A DNA stretch of 64,000 nucleotides from Modestobacter versicolor (GTDB taxonomy: Bacteria > Actinomycetota > Actinomycetes > Mycobacteriales > Geodermatophilaceae). The notes below the pieces were generated by a model, which saw only the letters and a program-made list of their open reading frames with translations, ran no database searches and was not told the DNA's origin. The translations under genes and the position numbers were made by a program. Of this stretch, positions 1 through 7,061 are shown in pieces (position 1 is the first letter of the stretch; each line of letters opens with the position of its first letter). The stretch covers positions 682,001-746,000 of the forward strand of contig NZ_JACIBU010000001.1 in the NCBI RefSeq assembly GCF_014195485.1, read 5' to 3'.

Positions 1-1004
1 GTGGCCAGCAGCTCGCCGTCCGGGCCGGTGAGCGCGTAACGCAGGGTGCCGCCGTCGGGGGCGGTGGCCCCGAGGGCGCCGAGGCGGGTGAGGAGCTCGC
101 GCAGGTGGGTGGCGGTGATCGGCAGCCCGTTGACCTCACCAGGGGTGTGGCCGGCTCCGGTCAGCGCGGCCAGGTCGGCGGTGATGGTCAGATCGGCGCG
201 TACGTCCGGTAACCCATGATCAGCGGGGCGGCGGACCAGCAGCGACAGCACGTGCGCCCGCAGCGCGCCGATCGGGCGGTCGTCGCCGGCGGCCTGGAGC
301 ATCCCGGCGAGCTGGTCGACCACGTCGTAGCACTCCACCGCCTCCTCGCCGGGCAGGTCCGCGGCGAGAGTGGCCCGGCCGTCGGTGGCCGAGGGGTGCA
401 GGTGCACGTCGGCGGCCTTGGCCGCGGCCTGCCGGCGCTGCTCGGCGGCAGCGGCGTCCAGGCGGAGCATCTCCTGGGTGGCGCGGGCCGTGAGCCGCGC
501 CACCGACAGGTCCCGGGCCTCGCTCAGCAGGGTGGCCTCGACCTGGCCGGCGACATCGGGGCTGGTGTGCATCAGCACCTCGGCCAGCTGGGTCGCCCGG
601 CGCTCGTCCAGCTCGCCGGCGGCCAGCGCGGCGAAGGTCGCGGGCAGCTTGGTCAGCCAGGTGCGGGCGCGGGCGTGCCGGTAGTCGGCGGTGCCGCGGC
701 CCAGGTTGAGCACCGCGGACAGCTCCGCGGTGAAGAACTCACTCACCCCGCCGTCCACACCCCCACCGGTCCAGCTCCGCCGGCGGGCACCAGGGGCACC
801 GGCGGGTGGGTCCAGCGCGGCCGGGCGGGCGTGGGCTAAGGCCACGATCAGCTCCGCCTCGTAGGCGGCGTCCGCAGCCCGCCGCCGCTGCACCGCCTGC
901 AGCTCCCGGGCGATCTTGTCGTCCGACAACCAGGAGATCGGCAGCCGTGACGGGGCGACCCGGTGCGGGGACACCAGGTCGATCAGCACCGCCGTCTCGG
1001 TCAC
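1..1004 (-). CDS. DUF222 / HNH endonuclease family protein (13E12-type), partial
   Basis: The reading frame is open from a GTG at 1004 to the window edge, so the C-terminal half is missing. The visible 334 residues match the DUF222 domain of the 13E12 repeat family: a helical N-terminal region, the stretch SEFFTAELSAVLNLG, and repeated Ala/Arg-rich helices containing 'GELDERRATQLAEVL'. Family members normally end in an HNH nuclease domain, which would lie outside the window. These genes are multicopy in many Actinobacteria and several are DNA-damage inducible in mycobacteria. Here a LexA box lies directly before the start codon, and a -10-like TATGTT ends six bases before the GTG, so the mRNA is probably leaderless. 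An ATG at 1015 is followed by a stop after four codons and cannot be the start. Family assignment is firm; nuclease activity cannot be judged. Confidence 0.85.
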   Translation of the reverse strand, partial: MTETAVLIDLVSPHRVAPSRLPISWLSDDKIARELQAVQRRRAADAAYEAELIVALAHARPAALDPPAGAPGARRRSWTGGGVDGGVSEFFTAELSAVLNLGRGTADYRHARARTWLTKLPATFAALAAGELDERRATQLAEVLMHTSPDVAGQVEATLLSEARDLSVARLTARATQEMLRLDAAAAEQRRQAAAKAADVHLHPSATDGRATLAADLPGEEAVECYDVVDQLAGMLQAAGDDRPIGALRAHVLSLLVRRPADHGLPDVRADLTITADLAALTGAGHTPGEVNGLPITATHLRELLTRLGALGATAPDGGTLRYALTGPDGELLA

Positions 1005-1008
1005 GGGT

Positions 1009-1022
1009 CGAACATACGTTCG
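1009..1022 (-). promoter_or_regulatory. LexA/SOS box overlapping a leaderless promoter
   Basis: The palindrome CGAACATACGTTCG matches the actinobacterial/Gram-positive SOS box (TCGAAC-N4-GTTCGA) at all core positions; with flanking bases the match is 11 of 12. On the minus strand it contains the hexamer TATGTT (1016-1011), a TANNNT -10 element, six bases before the GTG start at 1004. LexA bound here would cover the -10 element directly. Confidence 0.8.
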
Positions 1023-1178
1023 GGGTACGACAGTTCTGGCGAGCTGCGCGACTGCCGGGCGAGTGGCCGGTGGTGCAGGTGTGACGAGAGAGCCCGGAGG
1101 GGAGAGACGTGCAGGTCGGACGCCAGTGCGCTGCTGGTTCGAGTCACGGTCGGCCCGCATCGGGCCGATAAGACCATC

Positions 1179-1487
1179 GTGACCCGTCATCACCTCGGTG
1201 AGAGCTCCCCGCGGAGCCCGCAGTGGTTCGACTCCGCGCACCAGGCCGACATCCTCGCGGCCTTCGACACCGTGCTGGCCGCCGGGCTGCACGAGCGCGC
1301 CCACGGGCACGGGCACAGCCATGCCGGGCCCCGCCCGGAGCGGGTCCGCGAGCTCGGCCAGCTGGCCGCCGCCAGCGCGCTGCCCGCCCGGGCCGCGCTG
1401 CTGCGCTGGGGCGCGCTCTCGCCCACCGTCCGGCACCAGCTGCTGACCAGCTGGTACGGCAGCACCCAGCGCGCCTCCGCCGCCTGA
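1179..1487 (+). CDS. hypothetical protein with a histidine-rich patch
   Basis: A 102-residue protein from a GTG start. I do not recognise it. The first third is polar. A histidine cluster (AHGHGHSHAG) lies near residue 42, and the C-terminal half is an Ala/Leu/Arg-rich probable helical region ending RASAA. The alternating His pattern could bind a metal ion or simply be a low-complexity linker. No strong ribosome-binding site is visible. The frame could be extended upstream to an ATG at 963, but that would overlap the divergent DUF222 gene and its LexA box, so the shorter form was chosen. Confidence 0.45.
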   Translation: MTRHHLGESSPRSPQWFDSAHQADILAAFDTVLAAGLHERAHGHGHSHAGPRPERVRELGQLAAASALPARAALLRWGALSPTVRHQLLTSWYGSTQRASAA

Positions 1488-1498
1488 CCCGCGGTCAG
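1484..1498 (+). terminator. small hairpin at the stop codon of the histidine-rich gene
   Basis: CTGACC-CGC-GGTCAG forms a six-base-pair stem with a three-base loop that includes the TGA stop. No T-tract follows. It lies between two converging genes and could be a weak bidirectional terminator. Confidence 0.3.
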
Positions 1499-1535
1499 CC
1501 GCGGCGGACCCGCCCGCGGCCTGCGGACAGCCCCC

Positions 1536-3272
1536 TCAGGGGCGCGGCACGTTGCGCAGGTTGCTGCGCGCCAGGTCGATCATCTTCCCGACCCCGCCGC
1601 CGAGCACCATCTTCGACGCCGAGGTCGCGAACCCCCGGATCTGCTCCCCGGTGATCGCCGGGGGGATCGACAGCGCGTTGGCGTCGGTCACGAACTCCAT
1701 CAGCACCGGGCCCGGCTCTGCCAGCCCCTTCTCCAGCGTCGAGCGCACCTCGCGCGGGTCCTCCACGCGGTAGGCGGGGATCCCGACGCCGGCGGCGATC
1801 GCCGAGAAGTCCGTCGGCTCGTGGTCGGTCTCGAAGTCGGGGATGCCGTCGACCATCATCTCCAGCTTCACCATGCCGAGCGACGCGTTGTTGAACAGCA
1901 CGATCTTCACCGGGAGCCGGTGCAGCCGGACGGTGATCAGCTCGCCGAGCAGCATGGCCAGCCCGCCGTCCCCGCTCATCGAGACCACCTGCCGGCCGGG
2001 TGCGGCGAACTGCGCGCCGACCGCGTGGGGGAGCGCGTTCGCCATCGAGCCGTGCCGGAACGAGCCGATCACCCGGCGCCGCCCGTTGGGGGTCAGGTAC
2101 CGGGCGGCCCAGACGTTGCACATGCCGGTGTCGACGGTGAACACGGCGTCGTCGGCAGCCAGCTCGTCCAGCTGGGCGGCCACGTACTCCGGGTGGGTCG
2201 GCCGCATCTTCTCCACCCGGTGGGTGTAGGCGTCGACGACCTTCTCCAGCGCGTGCGCGTGGTCGCGCAGCATGCCGTCGAGGAACCGGCGGTCGGTCTT
2301 GCGCTCCAGCAGCGGCAGCAGGGCCCGGATCGTCTCGCCGACGTCCCCGTGCACCGCCACCTCCAGCGGGGTGCGGCGCCCCAGGTGCGAGGGGTCGGCG
2401 TCCACCTGCGCCGTCCGGGCCTGCGGCAGGAAGTTCGTGTACGGGAAGTCGGTGCCCAGCAGCACGAGCAGGTCGGCCTCGTGCGTCGCCTTGTGCGCCG
2501 CCCCGTAGCCGAGCAACCCGTTCATCCCGACGTCGTAGGGGTTGTCGTACTGCACCCACTCCTTGCCGCCCAGCGCGTGCCCCACCGGCGCCAGCACGTG
2601 TCCGGCCAGCTCCATGACGTCGTCGTGGGCGTCCTTGCAGCCGGCGCCGCAGAACAACGTCACCGTGCGCGCGGCGTTGATCGCGTCGGCGAGAGCCTGC
2701 ACCTGCTGAGCCGCCGGGCGCACCGGTGAGGGCTCGGTGACCACGGCGCTGGGCACGGTGGGCCCGCCGGACTCCTCCGCGGCGAGGTCGCCCGGGAGCA
2801 CCACCACGGAGACGCCGCGCTTGCCGACCGCCGTCTGGATCGCGACCCGCAGGTTGTGCGGCATCTGCTTCGGGGTGACGACCTCGCACCAGTACGAGCA
2901 CTCCTGGAACAGCCGCTCGGGGTGGGTCTCCTGGAAGAAGGCCATCCCGATCTCCTGGGACTGGATGTGCGAGGCGATCGCCAGCACCGGCGCGCCGCTG
3001 CGGTGGGCGTCGTACAGCCCCTGGAGCAGGTGGGTGTTCCCCGGCCCGCACGATCCGGCGCAGACGGCGAGCCGGCCGGTCACCTGGGCCTCGGCGGCCG
3101 CCGCGAAGGCGCCGCCCTCCTCGTTGCTGACGTGCACCCACTCGATGCCGTCGGTGTGCCGGACGGCGTCGACGACCGGGTTGAGGCTGTCGCCGACGAC
3201 GCCGTAGATCCGCTGCACTCCGGCGTCCCTGAGCATGGTCACGAGCTGGGCGGCGACGGTGGGGTTCGCCAT
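1536..3272 (-). CDS. poxB: thiamine-pyrophosphate enzyme, pyruvate dehydrogenase (quinone) / PoxB type
   Basis: The 578-residue protein has the three-domain layout of the acetolactate synthase/pyruvate oxidase family. The N-terminal pyrimidine-binding domain holds the activating glutamate in SNEEGGAF (about residue 51) and the motif AGSCGPGNTH. A central FAD/DHAP-type domain follows. The C-terminal TPP-binding domain starts with GDGGLAMLLGEL and ends in the NN pair (LFNNASLGM). Length and motifs fit the membrane-associated enzyme that decarboxylates pyruvate to acetate and CO2 and passes electrons to quinone. The start is an ATG with a good AGGAG upstream. It lies 65 bases from the zinc-ribbon gene upstream and is probably transcribed alone. 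An acetolactate synthase function cannot be excluded from sequence alone. Confidence 0.85.
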   Translation of the reverse strand: MANPTVAAQLVTMLRDAGVQRIYGVVGDSLNPVVDAVRHTDGIEWVHVSNEEGGAFAAAAEAQVTGRLAVCAGSCGPGNTHLLQGLYDAHRSGAPVLAIASHIQSQEIGMAFFQETHPERLFQECSYWCEVVTPKQMPHNLRVAIQTAVGKRGVSVVVLPGDLAAEESGGPTVPSAVVTEPSPVRPAAQQVQALADAINAARTVTLFCGAGCKDAHDDVMELAGHVLAPVGHALGGKEWVQYDNPYDVGMNGLLGYGAAHKATHEADLLVLLGTDFPYTNFLPQARTAQVDADPSHLGRRTPLEVAVHGDVGETIRALLPLLERKTDRRFLDGMLRDHAHALEKVVDAYTHRVEKMRPTHPEYVAAQLDELAADDAVFTVDTGMCNVWAARYLTPNGRRRVIGSFRHGSMANALPHAVGAQFAAPGRQVVSMSGDGGLAMLLGELITVRLHRLPVKIVLFNNASLGMVKLEMMVDGIPDFETDHEPTDFSAIAAGVGIPAYRVEDPREVRSTLEKGLAEPGPVLMEFVTDANALSIPPAITGEQIRGFATSASKMVLGGGVGKMIDLARSNLRNVPRP

Positions 3273-3337
3273 GGCGGGCTCCTCGGGAGGTGGTTGGCTG
3301 CTGCACCCCTACCCGGAGGGACGCAGCCGAACATCGG

Positions 3338-3484
3338 TCAGCCGGCGTCCCAGACCTCGCCGCACGCCGCGCACCGGCCCGACGGCAGCCGCTCGGCCAG
3401 CCGCCCGCACGCCGGGCACACCTGGTCGACCCAGCACGCCGGGTCGCCGCCCTCCGGCTCGCGTGGGGGCTCCTCGTCGCTCAC
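3338..3484 (-). CDS. small zinc-ribbon protein downstream of the DyP peroxidase gene
   Basis: A 48-residue protein from a GTG that starts eight bases after the stop of the DyP gene. It has an acidic N-terminus (MSDEEPPREPEGGD) and two Cys-x2-Cys knuckles (VCPACG and RCAACG) spaced like a zinc ribbon, ending EVWDAG. The close spacing suggests co-transcription and probably translational coupling with the peroxidase. Function is unknown. Possible roles are a small metal-binding accessory or a protein-interaction module. Confidence 0.6.
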   Translation of the reverse strand: MSDEEPPREPEGGDPACWVDQVCPACGRLAERLPSGRCAACGEVWDAG

Positions 3485-3492
3485 GACGCGGC

Positions 3493-4404
3493 TCAGTCCT
3501 CGTCCGGCGGCGCGAAGCGCGCGAGCGCGTCGATCGACGGGCAGGTGTAGTACGCCCCGCTCAGCGGCTTCAGGTAGTTCGTCAGGCCGTCGCGGACGCC
3601 GTCGGTCGCCCCGGCCATCCGCCGCAGCATCTCGTGCAGCCGCCAGCGGTCGCGGGCGAAGCCGACGAACGCCGTCCCGTGGTCGGTCACGCCGCCGTAG
3701 GCGACATTGCGCCGGAAGATCTGCTTCTCCTCCCCGTCCACCTCCAGGGTGGTGCGTGCGACGTGCGCGCTGGGCAGCATGACGTCCTCGGGCAGCTCCA
3801 CGCTGTCGGGCTTCGTGCGCCCCATGTTCATCTCCTGGCCGTACATCCCCAGCGACTCCCAGGTCGCGCTGTCGTGCCGCCAGACCTGCACGAGCACGAT
3901 GCTGGCCCCGGCGCCGGGCTCGCCGGCCGGGACGGCGGCGACCGCGGCGGCGGTGAGCAGCGAGGGGTTCTCGGTGCCGTCGATGAAGCCGGTCAGGTCG
4001 CGGTCGTGCTGGTACAGCCAGCCGGTGATCTCGCGGCCGACGGTGGCGACGCCCTTCAGCGCGGCGAGCACGGCGCGGGCGTTGTCGAAGACCGCCGTCC
4101 GGTTGCCACCGGCGACCCACACCCAGGCGTCGTGCTGGGTGGCCGGCATCCGGAAGCGACCGGCGCCCACGATGTCCTCGGTGAAGCCGGCTGCGTCGGC
4201 GGGGGCGTCGTCGGGGGCGACGGAGGCCCACAGCTCGGGGCGGAAGCCCACGACGAGGTTGACCCCACCGGTGGAGGAGAGGGGGCCGGTGAGCCCGGCG
4301 ACCCCGCGGACCAGGTCCTCCGCGGAGCTGCCGGGCTCCAGGTCGAGCTCGAGGTAGCAGTGCTCGGGGGTGCCGAGCGCGAAGATGCCGGGCTGGGTCG
4401 TCAC
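3493..4404 (-). CDS. DyP-type heme peroxidase
   Basis: The 303-residue protein carries the dye-decolorizing peroxidase signatures. These are the distal GFIDGTENP motif with the catalytic Asp, the conserved VWRHD...W region, GRTKPDSVEL, the probable proximal heme His in PSAHVARTT, and an Arg/Asn pair in IFRRNVAYGG that corresponds to the distal Arg and Asn of B-class (DypB) enzymes. The reaction is H2O2-dependent oxidation of bulky aromatic substrates. No signal peptide and no encapsulin-targeting tail are visible; the C-terminus is APPDED. The start is the GTG at 4404 (MTTQPGIFALG); the frame stays open further upstream but only as antisense of the cupin gene. A 48-residue zinc-ribbon gene follows after eight bases. 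Confidence 0.9.
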   Translation of the reverse strand: MTTQPGIFALGTPEHCYLELDLEPGSSAEDLVRGVAGLTGPLSSTGGVNLVVGFRPELWASVAPDDAPADAAGFTEDIVGAGRFRMPATQHDAWVWVAGGNRTAVFDNARAVLAALKGVATVGREITGWLYQHDRDLTGFIDGTENPSLLTAAAVAAVPAGEPGAGASIVLVQVWRHDSATWESLGMYGQEMNMGRTKPDSVELPEDVMLPSAHVARTTLEVDGEEKQIFRRNVAYGGVTDHGTAFVGFARDRWRLHEMLRRMAGATDGVRDGLTNYLKPLSGAYYTCPSIDALARFAPPDED

Positions 4405-4429
4405 GCCCGACACCCTCTCAGGCGCACCC

Positions 4430-4819
4430 TCAGTCGGTCGGCGGCTTGTCCTTGCCTGCCTCCTCGAGGGCGTCGGCCTCCTCCTTGGTCTTGTGCACCG
4501 CCTTGTCGGCGTGCTCCGGCGGCCCGTAGACCGTGTAGAGGACCAGCGGGTTGACCCCGGTGTTGAGGAAGTTGTGCTTCTTGCCGGCCGGGACGACGAC
4601 CAGGTCACCCTGGGCGACGTTCTTCTCCTGCCCGCCGACCTTGGCCTTCCCGGTGCCGCTGACGAAGGTGAGGATCTGGTCGACCTCGTGCACCTCCTCG
4701 CCGATCTCCCCACCCGGCGGGATCGTCATGATCACCAGCTGGGTGTGCTCGCCGGTCCAGAGCACGCGACGGAAGTCGGCGCTCTCCTCGGCGACGGTGG
4801 CGATGGTGAAGTGCTCCAT
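4430..4819 (-). CDS. cupin-domain protein
   Basis: A 129-residue single-domain cupin. Motif 1 appears as GEIGEEVHEVDQILTFVSG, with His and Glu where the metal ligands usually lie, and motif 2 as GDLVVVPAGKKHNFLNTG with the C-terminal His. The tail is charged (KTKEEADALEEAGKDKPPTD). The ATG follows GAGGAACGG. Members of this group are small cytosolic metal-binding proteins of undefined substrate, some isomerase-like. The gene lies 25 bases upstream of the DyP gene on the same strand, so the two may be co-transcribed. Confidence 0.8.
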   Translation of the reverse strand: MEHFTIATVAEESADFRRVLWTGEHTQLVIMTIPPGGEIGEEVHEVDQILTFVSGTGKAKVGGQEKNVAQGDLVVVPAGKKHNFLNTGVNPLVLYTVYGPPEHADKAVHKTKEEADALEEAGKDKPPTD

Positions 4820-4965
4820 GGCTGCCGTTCCTCCTCGATGGTCGTCGTGCTGCCGGCACCCGCCGGCTCATGATCATTCAAGAGCAGACCGGGCTCCCGC
4901 GCGATCCGAGACGGCCGAGGAGCAAGATCCAGGGCACACCGCCCAGGACGACGGAGGAGACCCCC

Positions 4966-5379
4966 ATGCGCAGCGAGACCGACGGCACCGACCCGCAGAT
5001 CCTCAGCACCGTCTCGGACAGCCTCGAGGGCGACATCGACGACGACACGGCCGGCTACTCGCCCGCCGACCGCCCCTGGGCGTCGAACGACTGGGGCACG
5101 ACCGAGCGCGAGGAGGAGGCCGGCGAGAGCCTCGACGGCCGGCTCGCCCGCGAGCTGCCCGAGGGTGCGACCGACGAGGGCGACGGGCTCGGCGACTCCT
5201 CCGACACCGACGGCGAGCTGCTGGACGACGAGGTGGGCGACGACCGCGCCGGCCGGCTGGCCGACTCGGGTGAGGACGGCGTGGTCGACCGAGAGCCCGA
5301 GCTGTACGCCGAGGACGAGGGCATCGACGGCGCGGGCGCCTCGGCCGAGGAGGCCGCGGTCCACGTCGTCCGCGACTGA
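4966..5379 (+). CDS. DUF5709 family protein, very acidic
   Basis: A 137-residue protein rich in Asp, Glu and Gly, with the DUF5709 signature region GYSPADRPWASNDWGTT followed by GESLDGRLARELPE. The family is found across Actinobacteria and has no known function. It is often seen near stress proteins. The ATG has GGAGGAG nine bases upstream. No membrane segment or signal peptide is present. A universal stress protein gene follows on the same strand after 163 bases. Confidence 0.8.
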   Translation: MRSETDGTDPQILSTVSDSLEGDIDDDTAGYSPADRPWASNDWGTTEREEEAGESLDGRLARELPEGATDEGDGLGDSSDTDGELLDDEVGDDRAGRLADSGEDGVVDREPELYAEDEGIDGAGASAEEAAVHVVRD

Positions 5380-5542
5380 CCGGGCCCGGCGTCGTCAGGG
5401 GCCGGACGCCACCGACGGGGGAGAGCGGGACGCCTGCCCTGCCGCCGGCGAGCGGGGTGCGAGAGGCTGTCCCCGGTCAGCGGTCTCCGCTGGCCGAGGA
5501 GCAGTGCCCGGGCAGTCGCCGGGCGGAGGACGGGAGACGGCG

Positions 5543-6085
5543 ATGACGGAGCAGTCACGGGAGGCGGCGCTGGCCGCGGAGCGCGACGAGGTGGCGGCCG
5601 AGCTGGTCGGTGCCGAGGCGGAGGTCTCGACGCGGGCGGTGCCCGAGGGCGGCGTCGTCGTGGGCCACGACGGTTCCGGCTGCGCCCAGGAGGCGCTGAC
5701 CTGGGCCGCGGCGATGGCCGAGCGGGCGAACTGGCCGCTGCACGTGGTGCGGGCCTGGCGGATCGCCACCGCGCCGCAGCCGCCCACCTGGGAGCCGGGC
5801 TACGTCCCGCCGATCACCGACTACGAGAAGGCGGTGCAGGCCGACCTCGAGGCCGACGTCGCCGCGGTGCTGGGCGCCGAGCGGGCCCGCACGGCCACCT
5901 GCCACGTCGTGCACGCCCCGGCCGTGAAGGCCCTCATCGAGGCCGCGCAGGGCGCCGACCTGCTCGTCGTCGGTGCGCGCGGCCGCGGCGGCTTCGCCGG
6001 CCTGCTGCTGGGCTCGGTGAGCGACCAGGTCACCCACCACGCGCCGTGCCCGGTCACCGTGGTGCGCAGCGACCGCAAGGACTGA
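5543..6085 (+). CDS. universal stress protein (UspA fold)
   Basis: A 180-residue single Usp domain preceded by about 35 charged residues. The ATP-binding signature G-x2-G-x9-G-S is present in GARGRGGFAGLLLGSVS, and the domain ends with the typical CPVTVVR strand. ATP binding is therefore expected. Such proteins are usually induced in stationary phase, hypoxia or oxidative stress. The ATG at 5543 follows a GGAGGACGGGAG site. A methyltransferase gene starts two bases after its stop, so the two are probably one transcript. Confidence 0.9.
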   Translation: MTEQSREAALAAERDEVAAELVGAEAEVSTRAVPEGGVVVGHDGSGCAQEALTWAAAMAERANWPLHVVRAWRIATAPQPPTWEPGYVPPITDYEKAVQADLEADVAAVLGAERARTATCHVVHAPAVKALIEAAQGADLLVVGARGRGGFAGLLLGSVSDQVTHHAPCPVTVVRSDRKD

Positions 6086-6087
6086 GG

Positions 6088-6729
6088 GTGCCCGGCACCG
6101 TCTCCCCGGAGTTCCTGCGCGCGCACACCCGCACGGCCCGGCCGACGCTCGTCCCCGAGGTGCAGCTGCACGTCGCCGACGACGTCGTCGGGCTGTGGGA
6201 GGCGATGGAGACCGAGGGCGGCGGCGCCGGCCAGGACCCGCCGTTCTGGGCCGCCGCCTGGCCCGGTGGTCAGGCGCTGGCCCGCTACGTGCTCGACCAC
6301 CCCGCGACCGTGGCCGGCCGCCGGGTGCTCGACCTAGGCGCCGGCAGCGGCCTCGTCGCCGTGGCGGCGCTGCTGGCCGGGGCCACCGGCGTGCTGGCCA
6401 GCGACCCGGACCCGTACTCGCACGCCGCGATCGCGCTCAACGCCGAGCTCAACGGGGTCTCCGGCATCGAGGTGGCGGGCGACCTGCTCGACGACGACCC
6501 GCCCGCCGTCGACGTCGTCCTGGCCGGCGACGTCTGCTATGACCGGGAGATGACCGGCCGGGTGCTGCCCTTCCTCGGGGCCGCCTGGCTGGGTGGCGCC
6601 GCGGTCTTCCTCGGCGACCCGGGGCGTGCCTACGTGCCGAAGGAGGGGCTCGTCGAGCAGATCGCCTACGACGTCGTCGACGCCGACGGCGGGCCGGCCC
6701 GACGGACGACGGTGTGGCGACTGCCCTGA
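6088..6729 (+). CDS. class I SAM-dependent methyltransferase (PrmA/ETFB-methyltransferase-like)
   Basis: A 213-residue Rossmann methyltransferase. The SAM-binding motif I is VLDLGAGSGLVAVAA, the acidic end of strand 2 is ASDPDPYSHAAIALNAELN, and motif IV is DVVLAGDVCYD. The N-terminal part with FWAAAWPGGQALARYVLDHP is characteristic of the protein-lysine methyltransferase-like group (ETFB KMT / nicotinamide methyltransferase relatives). The GTG start lies two bases after the Usp stop. The substrate cannot be read from sequence; a protein side chain is the usual target in this group. Confidence 0.8.
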   Translation: MPGTVSPEFLRAHTRTARPTLVPEVQLHVADDVVGLWEAMETEGGGAGQDPPFWAAAWPGGQALARYVLDHPATVAGRRVLDLGAGSGLVAVAALLAGATGVLASDPDPYSHAAIALNAELNGVSGIEVAGDLLDDDPPAVDVVLAGDVCYDREMTGRVLPFLGAAWLGGAAVFLGDPGRAYVPKEGLVEQIAYDVVDADGGPARRTTVWRLP

Positions 6730-6822
6730 TCAGAGGCCTGTCCCAGCCGTCCCATGCGCACGCTCACAACCCACATCTGGTGCCCGCGCGTGGCAGATCA
6801 CCACGAAATGTGGTGCCGGGGA

Positions 6823-6852
6823 TTGTCACGTCCGGGTAACGGCATCTACCTT
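6823..6852 (+). promoter_or_regulatory. sigma-70-type promoter for the riboswitch leader
   Basis: TTGTCA (6823-6828) and TACCTT (6847-6852) are separated by 18 bases and lie about 50 bases before the riboswitch. The spacer contains the direct repeat GTCAC-N6-GTAAC (6825-6840), which resembles MtrA-type half-sites known upstream of actinobacterial cell-wall hydrolase genes. The MtrA link is a suggestion only. Confidence 0.55.
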
Positions 6853-6899
6853 GGCGGAGTCCGGTCGGACGTCAGGTCCTCATCCGAGGAGCCCGTACC

Positions 6900-7035
6900 G
6901 GATGCCGCCGAGTCGCTCATCGCAGCGAGCCGGGGACCCACCGCAGCACTGGGGTGAATCCTGACCTGGGCAGAGTCCAGGCCGGGTAGGGCGACTTCCA
7001 GCCCGAATCCGTCAGCTAACTCGGTAGGCGGCCGC
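6900..7035 (+). ncRNA. cyclic di-AMP riboswitch (ydaO/yuaA type)
   Basis: The 5' leader of the transglycosylase-like gene has the conserved core of the ydaO family. It contains CGGGGACCCACCGCAGCA, then CTGGGGTGAATCC, a variable stem, and the hallmark 3' block CCCGAATCC-GTCAGCTAAC-TCGGTAGGCG. CCGCC (6905-6909) and GGCGG (7027-7031) can close P1. In Actinobacteria this riboswitch usually precedes genes for cell-wall remodelling enzymes (Rpf, NlpC/P60, SLT). High c-di-AMP generally lowers expression. The ATG of the downstream gene lies about 30 bases after P1. I see no clear T-rich terminator in the expression platform. The 332-base gap between genes here is fully explained by promoter plus riboswitch. 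Confidence 0.93.
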
Positions 7036-7061
7036 GGAAGACCCACGGAGCCCCTCCCTTC

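Noticed and set aside
1120-1170. tRNA-like stretch with GGTTCGAGTC resembling a T-loop
   Set aside because: The flanking bases do not form the five-pair T-stem, and no acceptor or anticodon arms can be folded around it.
3493-4404. DyP peroxidase as encapsulin cargo
   Set aside because: The C-terminus ends APPDED without the usual targeting peptide, and no encapsulin gene lies nearby.
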